Origin: a virus
Strand: one strand, 5' to 3'
DNA: 64,000 bases
Virus record (IMG/VR): IMGVR_UViG_3300029957_000008
Location: 27,977 to 91,976 of that record
The position numbers were made by a program, and so were the translations under genes. Positions 57,004 through 64,000 of the stretch are shown here, piece after piece. The notes under the pieces are model-generated. The model worked only from the letters and a program-made list of their open reading frames with translations. It was not told where the DNA came from and ran no database searches. Position 1 is the stretch's first letter; every line of letters begins with the position of its first letter.

Positions 57004-58137
57004 GTGGAACGGTGCAAAGTCTGCTTTCGGTGTAAGAAAACAAAAAATCTAAGTGCGTTTCCCAAGCGTTTAGAAGGAAGTAGCGATGGCCATCGTGGAA
57101 TTTGTTTTGAGTGTGAGGGCGAACGAAAGACACTAATTTCGGAAGTGTTGGTTAAGCAGGAGACGTCTTCTGAAACAAAGGTTTGTGATAGATGTAATAC
57201 CGAGAAGCTTCTTAGAGATTTCTGTAAGGGCTCTAGATCGAAAGATGGCCGAAGAGGATATTGTAATGAGTGTCGGAATAAGAAGACACCGACTGTTAAA
57301 AGGCCAAGTAAAATAGTCGATCTTGAAGACGGAACCAGAATTTGCAACAAATGCCACATTGCTAAGCCTCTTCTTACTGCATTCAGAAGTTCTCCTTCGT
57401 CAAAGCTTGGAAAAGAGGGACAGTGCCGAGACTGTGTTCAAAAGGCAATGAAAATACATATTGCCAACAAAATGGTCCTTAAAACCGAAGGAACAAAGGT
57501 CTGTTTTAGTTGCAAGAAAGAAAAAGACGTCAACGATTTTGGTAAGTGCAAGACATTTCTTGATGGAAGACAGGTGTATTGCTTAGAGTGCACAAGAAAG
57601 AAGGAGAATGAGTGGAGGACTTCACATCCTGAAGAAATAAAGGCTATTTCTAAAAGGAAGCATCAAAGAAACAAAACGAATGTTCAGGCTAAAATCAAGA
57701 ATTGTCTTAGGCAGGCCGTAAGAAGAAGGATACGGCAGATTCGAGGAGATGATGATAAGGCCGGTTCTGGAGTAGAAGATAAGGCCGGTTCTGGAGTAGA
57801 AGATCTTGGGTGTTCACTAGAATTTTTTCAAACCTATATCGAAAGTCTTTGGCAGCCGGGTATGACCTGGGCTAATTGGTCCCGCTGGGGGTGGCACGTT
57901 GACCACATTCAGCCTGTATCTTCTTTTGATCTTACTATTCGGGAGGACCTTTTGATGGCTTGCCACTACACCAATTTGCGTCCTCTGTGGTGGAATGACA
58001 ACGTCTCAAAGGGATGTAAGCCTCCTGAGGAGTTCACAACCCCCCTCTCTTCTGGCCCAGCACTTCGTCCGGCCGAGCGTCAGCTAGACATTATCCCCGA
58101 CGATCCTCTCCCCGAGCCCCTTCCCGACAATCTTTAA
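57004..58137 (+). CDS. HNH endonuclease with several zinc ribbons, 377 aa
   Basis: GTG start with GGAG five bases upstream, right after the terminator. Four to five Cys-pair modules (CKVCFRCKKTKNLSAF, CDRCNTEKLLRDF, CNKCHIAKPLLTAF, CFSCKKEKDVNDFG) each with a second CxxC about 22 residues later. A basic linker leads to the HNH core: WHVDHIQPVSSFD (about 300-312), CHYTNLRPLW and DNVSKG. It resembles the HNH gene at 17658 but with duplicated ribbons. Likely a homing endonuclease. A 24-bp tandem repeat lies within it. Confidence 0.85.
   Translation: MERCKVCFRCKKTKNLSAFPKRLEGSSDGHRGICFECEGERKTLISEVLVKQETSSETKVCDRCNTEKLLRDFCKGSRSKDGRRGYCNECRNKKTPTVKRPSKIVDLEDGTRICNKCHIAKPLLTAFRSSPSSKLGKEGQCRDCVQKAMKIHIANKMVLKTEGTKVCFSCKKEKDVNDFGKCKTFLDGRQVYCLECTRKKENEWRTSHPEEIKAISKRKHQRNKTNVQAKIKNCLRQAVRRRIRQIRGDDDKAGSGVEDKAGSGVEDLGCSLEFFQTYIESLWQPGMTWANWSRWGWHVDHIQPVSSFDLTIREDLLMACHYTNLRPLWWNDNVSKGCKPPEEFTTPLSSGPALRPAERQLDIIPDDPLPEPLPDNL
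57754..57801. repeat. 24-bp tandem duplication in the HNH gene
   Basis: GATAAGGCCGGTTCTGGAGT plus AGAA occurs twice in a row in frame (57754-57777, 57778-57801), doubling the peptide DKAGSGVE. Exact copies suggest a recent event. Confidence 0.88.
58128..58136 (+). promoter_or_regulatory. Candidate late promoter motif (tail fibre)
   Basis: CAATCTTTA, eight bases before the ATG at 58145 and inside the end of the HNH gene. Confidence 0.5.
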
Positions 58138-58144
58138 GCTGAGC

Positions 58145-61100
58145 ATGTCCCCCAACACCGGCAATCTAGGTCTAGATCTAAGGGGCGCGCTACCGAGGGC
58201 TTCGGTAATAGCCCTTACAGACCGTCCCGGCAATCGCAAGCCCATCAGGGAACTAATTGAAAATCTTTACCTTAAGGTAGAGGACGGCGAGATTGTATGT
58301 AGGCCCGTAGGTCCTGGCGGCCCCGGCTCCGGCCTGACCCCAAGCTTCCTAGTGCCCCCTCCTGACAGTCTTCTGGGATCTATAGGCACTGACGAAACGA
58401 AGTACGCTCAAGAAGGCCACTCCCACCTCCTAAACATCTCCCCCACAGCTCTTCCTCTCCCCAACGGCGTAGCCTCTATTGGCAACGGGTATACATATGC
58501 CGACATATACCACACGCACCCTATTGAACCTGTCACTGTCACAGGTTCCTATTTGTACCCCGCTTTAGTAATCGATCCCAAGGTCCGCCAGTCCTGCAAG
58601 GGGATGGTGCCCAACGGTTCTGGCGTTGGTTTTGGGATGAGTTGGGGGCCTATTGGCGGGGGGATGTGGCAACATTCGGCTGCTGGCCAGCTTCCCATTC
58701 AAACTGCTGGGACTGATGTTACCGAGTTCAAAGCCCAAGATGGCGACAGGCTGTTTGCTTATAGTCCTGCCTATTCCGATTCTGAGCGTCAGTACTACGG
58801 CATCTACGAAGTCCTTGACTGTGGCTTTCACATGGTGCCGACTCCAGGGCATCCCGAAACCCTTATGGGGGTTTCGACTCAAGCAGTAATCCGTCGTGCT
58901 TTAGATTGTAACACTCCTGAGACTTTATGTCATGGAATGGTCGTCCAAATTGAAGGCCCGGTAGGGGTCCAACACAATGGCGACTACTTCACCCTAAGCA
59001 CAGCCGACCCTATAGCGGTCGATACGACCGATCTTACTTTTTCTATTATAACCAGCTATACAGCTGCACGAGATTACCCGCTACTTACTCAAGCTCAGCT
59101 TACCACTACTGACAACCTGTCTCCAACGACTCAGATTGAGACAGCAAGTGCTACCAATACGACAGCTTACCTGCAGTCTTTTGAGACTACCGTAGGAATC
59201 CCTGGAGTCACCCTATTCCCTGCTGGAACTGTTACCTTTACCTTTGAAGGGGCTTGGGTTGATGTTAACTTAGACGGCCTTACGTTCCTGGGGTGTGAGC
59301 TGTGGGTTGATTCGGGTACAACCCTATCCTCTCTCGGCCAACCAACGCTCCAATGGCGTGCTCTGGCCGCAGCACCTAATGGCGACATGTATGCCGCCGT
59401 CAACGGCGGAGACCTATACAAGCAAACAGGTGGAGTAGGCAATTTCGTAGCTTTAGGCCAAACGCCCCGAAACTGGACGGGATTGGCCGTATCGGCCACA
59501 GGCGTCCTATACGGGGCGGTAGCTGGTGGGGATATCTACAAGACTGAAAGCACGACTGCCTTAAATCAGTCGATGTTCCAGTGGTCCGCTTTAGCTGCAG
59601 CACCTAATGGAGATATGTATGCCGCCGTTAACGGCGGTGATGTATATAAGCAAACAGCTGGAGTTGGCAATTTCGTAGCTTTGGGCCAAACGCCTCGACC
59701 CTGGACGGGATTGGCGGTTTCCGCCACAGGCGTCCTATACGGGGCGGTAGCTGGTGGAGATATCTACTATATGGTTGCTGGGACGCTTGTTGCCCTCAGT
59801 CAGCCATCTTTACAGTGGTCGGCTTTAGCTGCAGCTCCTAATGGCGACATGTATGCCGCCGTTGACGGCGGTGATGTTTATCTTCAGGCAGGTGGTAGTG
59901 GAAGTTTCGTAGCCCAGGGGCAGACATCTCGAAGTTGGACGGGATTGGCCGTATCGGCCACAGGCGTCCTTTACTCTGGTGTTGCGGGTGGGACGGTCTA
60001 CCATGGTGGTGGCTCTCTTATTTGTACTGGGGAATCTCAGCCACTAAACGCTATAGAGAAACAAGTTGTCTTTCAGTCTATTGTAGGGACTCCTATAGCT
60101 ATTCCGGTTACGGCAAGGTTAATAGCTAAGCCATATATTCGGACGACGTCCACATTCAACGTAACTTTGAGTGTACGGTATGGGACTCCTTACATTACGA
60201 AGATCGAAGTTCCTTTCTCGATTTCTTCTGGAACAACTATTGACCACAGGAAGCTTACCTTTAGGGATGCTCCCAATCAGCACCCGGCTACTTCGGTATC
60301 TACGGATGTCACGAATTTTAACCACAATTTAAGTGCTGCGGATTCGACTGTCCAGAAGGCTTTAGATACTCTTGACAACCTAATAATACCGCCACCGGCT
60401 ACGGTTCCTACGGCCAGCACGGCCATTCCTTTGGCGGATGCACTTGTTGGCTCTGCAGGATCTAATCCTTACAAGTTCACACAAGAGGGACATATTCACC
60501 CTCTTAATCCGGCACCACCACCACCGTCCTTGGCGTCTTCGACTCTTTACACGGCCAAAGTGGGAGGTACGCTGTTCAAGGGTGACGTATACTGTCCATT
60601 TAAGGGTTCGGAACTTCTTTACCCCTGCTATATTCCCGACCCGACGGTAGCGCTGGTTCAGGCGGACTTCGTGTACCAAGGGGGTTCCGGGTGTCTTTCG
60701 TATTTCTTTCCAGGCTGGAACGAACTGTCTCCGGGTGTGTGGCAAGACAGCGGCGACGCGTACCATTCTTACGGTATATTCGCGAGTCAGTGCGATGGGC
60801 ACGCCCCGGTCGACGGTGAGTTCTTCATTGCGTACACTTTCGATCCGGCACCTGGCGAGATTCCAAAGCAGCAGATTTACCAGGTGGTAGACTGTGGATA
60901 CCACATAGTCGGCGGCTCGACTATTGAGACGAAGGTCACGGTTCAGCGCGCGACCGACTATCAGACGGGAGCCGCGTACGTCGCTAATCTGCATCTCTAC
61001 GTCCGCAACGGCCTTCTGTACGCAGGGAAATGGTTCCACCTGCTGACGTCGCAGCCGATCACGCTGGACACCACGGACATGTACTGGGAGGTTCTATCGA

Positions 61101-62980
61101 GCTACACCCAGATTCCCGCGAAGGAAGAGATCCTGTCGTCCGCGCAGATGGTCGCCGAGGGAGCTTCCAACCGCCTGACTATTGCTCAGCAAGTAGCAAA
61201 CTCAAGTGCCGAGCCAGGCGGGATCCAGATGGGGCCAACGTTCACGAGCCAGCCGCTGGGTGTGACGTCGATTCCTGCGGGTCAATTCACCGCGTGGCTT
61301 CTTCTGCGAAACAATATAGCGGCGACGTCATTCGTCGAGGTCCGATGGTGGATCAAGCACAGCGGCGGTTCGACCGATGCACCGTTTTTGTCGATGACTT
61401 CTGCGGCCATCATCGAGACTTACGATGACATCTACGAAATTCACGGTACACTTGCAACGCCTGTGACAACGGTCTCAACGGACGTTGTCCAAATGGCTGT
61501 CTTCACGCACTCGCCGGTCGATATTAGAGCGGGGCTCCAGGTTACCTGGACATTCCAGGAGCCTTCGCGCTTCTCCCGCTTTCGGGGCACCTGGCAGCCT
61601 GACGGCGTTATTGCTCTCTTCGCTGGCTGGACGGAAATTTCTCCTGGGATCATGCAGAGAAATACCACAGGTCCGCTGTCTTTGGTCCAGTTAGATGGCG
61701 TTCCCGTAAATGAGGACAACCCGACGGGTGTCTCTCGGATGATTGGGCAGACAGTCTTTGCTTACGATGTGTTTATCGACGACGCTAGCAAAAAGCTGAC
61801 AGGACCATGGATCATTGACGACGTTGGCGGCCACATTGAGAACTATGGCACGCCCGATCAAATCTTCGTTCAGACGCACGCCCGCATGCACCGAGTGCCG
61901 GACTATTCGTACTCGGCAGCCTTCGTCCACGGGATGATGTTTCAGTGCGACAACGGCGACACGTACGGAGGTGGATATTTCACTCTTAACAGTTCGTCCG
62001 TGGTTCTAGGAACGACGGCAATGGATTGGTCGTGGACCGCAGGCGCAGCTCCCACAACTGACGATAAATACGAAGCACTCACTGGCCCGCAGCTCACGAG
62101 TGAAGGTGCGCTGACGACAGTTCTTGAGCAGTCTGTAACCACAGCCAGCAGTGGCGGTGGGGCATTTGCTGAGGCCCCGTTTCCTCACGCCTTCGTTACG
62201 CTTGCGGGAACGCCTGGAGTTGCATCGCTTGCGGCCGGGCCTTATACATTCGACGTTGAAGCTGTGCGCGTATTTGGCTCGCCAGATCTTGGGTCGCTGA
62301 CGTTTCTCCGCGTGCGAATCCAAGACGTCGACAACGGTAGCGCTGAAATCCTAGTAGCTGACTCCGATCCTCCGCCCGCCGGGGGGGGCTACGCTCCACT
62401 CCACTTCGTCAAAGAGTTAGCTACCGCGTATGGCTTCGCTCCAGATCGGAGATTTCTGGTCCAATATTATCTGCGCACCAACAGCACCGGGCCGGTCACT
62501 ATGACCATGCGCTACAACAGCGCCACTAGAGGCACAAAGCTAACCGTTCCTTTTGTAATTCCCGTCTCTGGAGCATCTGACGGCGTTCACGATCACTTAT
62601 CTGGAAGAAACACTGTCAACAATCACTACGGTGTAGGAACTTGTACTACAGTCAGTGGTGTTATTCCTACTCCTACTCAAAAGAATATGGTCGTTACCGT
62701 TTCCGGAACAACAACCTTGACTGAGATGGGTACTACAGGGCTTGAGGATGGGGTTGATGTGGATCTAGTGTTCCTTCAAGCTTGCAAAATTCTTAATCAC
62801 GCTACGCCCGCAACGGGGAACGCCTGCTTTATCTTTGATACTATGGTTGATGGAACGCCTAATGACATTGATTGGACGCTGCCGACTCCACGTTCTAATG
62901 GTCGTTTTGGGGTCAAGTTCTACAAGACGGCACTGCCACAATCTCCTTGTTTTCTGCTTATGAAAGGACCGATTATCTAA
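58145..62980 (+). CDS. Giant tail fibre/receptor-binding protein with beta-propeller repeats
   Basis: 1611 residues. Around residues 395-620 are three tandem units of about 77 residues (LAAAPNGDMYAAVNGGD..LAVSATGVLYGAVAGG), which read as six tectonin-like beta-propeller blades. Two further modules repeat: a KYAQEGHSHLLN/KFTQEGHIHPLN element, and a large domain of about 220 residues in three diverged copies (starting near 150, 840 and 1140; note YEVLDCGFHM / YQVVDCGYHI). The middle copies (60.6-62.5 kb) are richer in GC than the flanks. A candidate late motif lies eight bases before the ATG. TAATG overlap with the next gene. Confidence 0.75.
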   Translation: MSPNTGNLGLDLRGALPRASVIALTDRPGNRKPIRELIENLYLKVEDGEIVCRPVGPGGPGSGLTPSFLVPPPDSLLGSIGTDETKYAQEGHSHLLNISPTALPLPNGVASIGNGYTYADIYHTHPIEPVTVTGSYLYPALVIDPKVRQSCKGMVPNGSGVGFGMSWGPIGGGMWQHSAAGQLPIQTAGTDVTEFKAQDGDRLFAYSPAYSDSERQYYGIYEVLDCGFHMVPTPGHPETLMGVSTQAVIRRALDCNTPETLCHGMVVQIEGPVGVQHNGDYFTLSTADPIAVDTTDLTFSIITSYTAARDYPLLTQAQLTTTDNLSPTTQIETASATNTTAYLQSFETTVGIPGVTLFPAGTVTFTFEGAWVDVNLDGLTFLGCELWVDSGTTLSSLGQPTLQWRALAAAPNGDMYAAVNGGDLYKQTGGVGNFVALGQTPRNWTGLAVSATGVLYGAVAGGDIYKTESTTALNQSMFQWSALAAAPNGDMYAAVNGGDVYKQTAGVGNFVALGQTPRPWTGLAVSATGVLYGAVAGGDIYYMVAGTLVALSQPSLQWSALAAAPNGDMYAAVDGGDVYLQAGGSGSFVAQGQTSRSWTGLAVSATGVLYSGVAGGTVYHGGGSLICTGESQPLNAIEKQVVFQSIVGTPIAIPVTARLIAKPYIRTTSTFNVTLSVRYGTPYITKIEVPFSISSGTTIDHRKLTFRDAPNQHPATSVSTDVTNFNHNLSAADSTVQKALDTLDNLIIPPPATVPTASTAIPLADALVGSAGSNPYKFTQEGHIHPLNPAPPPPSLASSTLYTAKVGGTLFKGDVYCPFKGSELLYPCYIPDPTVALVQADFVYQGGSGCLSYFFPGWNELSPGVWQDSGDAYHSYGIFASQCDGHAPVDGEFFIAYTFDPAPGEIPKQQIYQVVDCGYHIVGGSTIETKVTVQRATDYQTGAAYVANLHLYVRNGLLYAGKWFHLLTSQPITLDTTDMYWEVLSSYTQIPAKEEILSSAQMVAEGASNRLTIAQQVANSSAEPGGIQMGPTFTSQPLGVTSIPAGQFTAWLLLRNNIAATSFVEVRWWIKHSGGSTDAPFLSMTSAAIIETYDDIYEIHGTLATPVTTVSTDVVQMAVFTHSPVDIRAGLQVTWTFQEPSRFSRFRGTWQPDGVIALFAGWTEISPGIMQRNTTGPLSLVQLDGVPVNEDNPTGVSRMIGQTVFAYDVFIDDASKKLTGPWIIDDVGGHIENYGTPDQIFVQTHARMHRVPDYSYSAAFVHGMMFQCDNGDTYGGGYFTLNSSSVVLGTTAMDWSWTAGAAPTTDDKYEALTGPQLTSEGALTTVLEQSVTTASSGGGAFAEAPFPHAFVTLAGTPGVASLAAGPYTFDVEAVRVFGSPDLGSLTFLRVRIQDVDNGSAEILVADSDPPPAGGGYAPLHFVKELATAYGFAPDRRFLVQYYLRTNSTGPVTMTMRYNSATRGTKLTVPFVIPVSGASDGVHDHLSGRNTVNNHYGVGTCTTVSGVIPTPTQKNMVVTVSGTTTLTEMGTTGLEDGVDVDLVFLQACKILNHATPATGNACFIFDTMVDGTPNDIDWTLPTPRSNGRFGVKFYKTALPQSPCFLLMKGPII
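59334..60026 (+). repeat. Three DNA repeats of about 231-234 bp (propeller blades)
   Basis: Starts of the shared segments GCACCTAATGG-like at about 59372, 59603 and 59837 show a period of about 231-234 bp. Copies are close but not identical at the DNA level, so exchange between them is likely. Each carries the sequence GGATTGGC...GCCACAGGCGTC with a short hairpin. Confidence 0.75.
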
Positions 62981-64000
62981 TGAAACGCATTTTAGCATTC
63001 TTTTTTGGGCTTGTGTTGACCCTTTCTATAGCAAGGGTGGGTAATACGGACAGCTTTGTTAGCTCCGCCCACATTTGCTCTAGTACGGGGAAAGTGTGCT
63101 TGAATGAGCTTCCTCCGTTGCTTTCGCCGGGGACTGAGTCGCCGAGGACGAATTTCTACGCGCACTGGGTTGGGACTAGCTACTTCTACGGTCTCAACCC
63201 CGCTGGAGGGGCCACGACGTCTTCAACTGCCATCTCCGTGACGTCGACCCCTGCTGTGGTGATGTCGGCTAGCGCAAACGTATCCAATAATCCCAATCTG
63301 AAAGTGTGGCCGGCGGGTACGTACCGGCTGCATCTTTACGCCAATATGGCCAGTACGCCAGGCAGCGTTTACTTTGTGTTGTACGCTGGGTCCACGGTCC
63401 TCGCAACGAGTTCGACCGTGACTGTGGCGACGGGAAGCCTTGCCACCTATGACATCACTGTGACGGTGGCAACTGACTACGCGCCATCCGTGTCAACGGA
63501 CGCCCTGGGCATCTTTGTCTACGCCAGCTCGGCCAGTACAAACAATCTGACCATCGGGTACGACGGGGCAAATTCCACGTTCCTGAGCGCGCCTTGGGCG
63601 GCATTCAGTGCGAATAACCCACTCGTAGCTGGGACGGCATCGCCGGGGACGTCGCGAGTCCCTGCCATGTCCGACCACAGCCATCCCAAGGAAGGGACAG
63701 CTACGCCAACTGCCAACGGGACCGTGGCCGCCGACAGCGATGGGAAGATCGATCCGGGGTGGCTGCCGCCTGCGACGCCCTACACTCTCCCCGTCGCCAC
63801 GGGCAGCACTCTCGGTGGCGTGAAGTGCGGCTCAGGGATAACGTGCGCGGGTGACGGGACAGCATCGGTGTCGACGACCACCATCGGGGCAGTCCCAAGC
63901 GCCTGTGCCACTACGGATGCTTTGATCAAGCGCGATGGGGCGTGTGCCAACATCGCTTCCGACGGCTTGGGACGCGTTGCAATCGGCGCGACATCTGCAG
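62980..64000 (+). CDS. Tail fibre-like protein with signal-peptide-like start, cut by the window
   Basis: 340 codons visible; continues past the right edge. It starts MKRILAFFFGLVLTLSIARV, which looks like a signal peptide, unusual for a virion protein. The rest is Ser/Thr/Ala/Gly-rich beta sequence, and near residues 278-298 ATGSTLGGVKCGSG followed by GDGTASVS is a collagen-like/tail-fibre repeat motif. Base composition changes within the gene: the first 100 bases are AT-rich and the rest is GC-rich. The ATG overlaps the previous stop. Confidence 0.65.
   Translation, partial: MKRILAFFFGLVLTLSIARVGNTDSFVSSAHICSSTGKVCLNELPPLLSPGTESPRTNFYAHWVGTSYFYGLNPAGGATTSSTAISVTSTPAVVMSASANVSNNPNLKVWPAGTYRLHLYANMASTPGSVYFVLYAGSTVLATSSTVTVATGSLATYDITVTVATDYAPSVSTDALGIFVYASSASTNNLTIGYDGANSTFLSAPWAAFSANNPLVAGTASPGTSRVPAMSDHSHPKEGTATPTANGTVAADSDGKIDPGWLPPATPYTLPVATGSTLGGVKCGSGITCAGDGTASVSTTTIGAVPSACATTDALIKRDGACANIASDGLGRVAIGATSA

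Noticed and set aside
59334-60026. CRISPR-like array
   Set aside because: The repeats are about 231-234 bp, coding and in frame, not short repeats with unique spacers.
60380-61039. 219-residue minus-strand frame
   Set aside because: Arg/Val-rich shadow of the tail fibre gene in its GC-rich patch.

Overview
The window looks like part of the genome of a large tailed phage with a contractile tail (myovirus type). It carries a complete set of virion genes: small and large terminase, portal, MuF-like head protein, capsid protease, scaffold, major capsid protein, tape measure, baseplate proteins, sheath, tube and fibres. These are mixed with phage-type metabolic and chaperone genes: a GroEL-like chaperonin, ThyX, dUTPase, a dCMP-deaminase-like enzyme, a sigma-like factor, an SF2 helicase and an SbcD-like nuclease. 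Genes are tightly packed with ATGA or TAATG overlaps and good Shine-Dalgarno sites. There are no ribosomal RNAs, insertion sequences or host housekeeping operons. The host cannot be read from this window.

Layout. 1-3198 (minus): small unknown genes and a chaperonin. 3199-3765: a 567-base divergent control region with six 16-bp palindromes, possibly an origin or operator cluster. 3766-10798 (plus): early genes (small DNA-binding protein, helicase, ThyX, sigma-like factor, GroES-like candidate, nuclease). 10788-17668: DNA packaging and portal genes, then an HNH gene. 18354-22152 (minus): nucleotide metabolism, a HAD phosphatase, small unknowns and a lytic transglycosylase. 22206-27675: capsid genes, with a GGDEF domain fused to a protease-like protein, ending in a terminator. 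27794-36589: a deoxyribosyltransferase-like protein, neck proteins, a Nudix plus triple kinase-fold protein, another kinase-fold protein and candidate tail chaperones. 36591-36765 (minus): one tRNA and one tRNA-like RNA. 36851-45064: tape measure and baseplate. 45038-48387 (minus): an accessory island with kinase, phosphatase, tiny membrane proteins and four copies of a small unknown protein family. 48459-56937: a degenerate GGDEF/kinase-fold protein, neck/tail proteins, sheath and tube, then a terminator. 57004-64000: a second HNH gene and tail fibres, the last one cut by the window edge.

How it may work together. Early genes and the minus-strand islands have sigma70-type promoters (TTGACx, 16-18 bp, TAnnnT). 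Several of these place the start codon almost at +1. Ten virion gene starts are preceded by CAATCTTTA-like motifs, a candidate late promoter for the phage sigma-like protein. Several proteins encoded among the virion genes carry signalling folds (GGDEF, PI3/4-kinase-like, Nudix). The GGDEF protein shares a 38-residue segment with the N-terminus of the major capsid protein, which suggests capsid targeting and processing. Across the window a short interrupted palindrome, GGCCN-NNN-N'GGCC, occurs about 24 times with its arms kept complementary. This signal is not explained by the genes.
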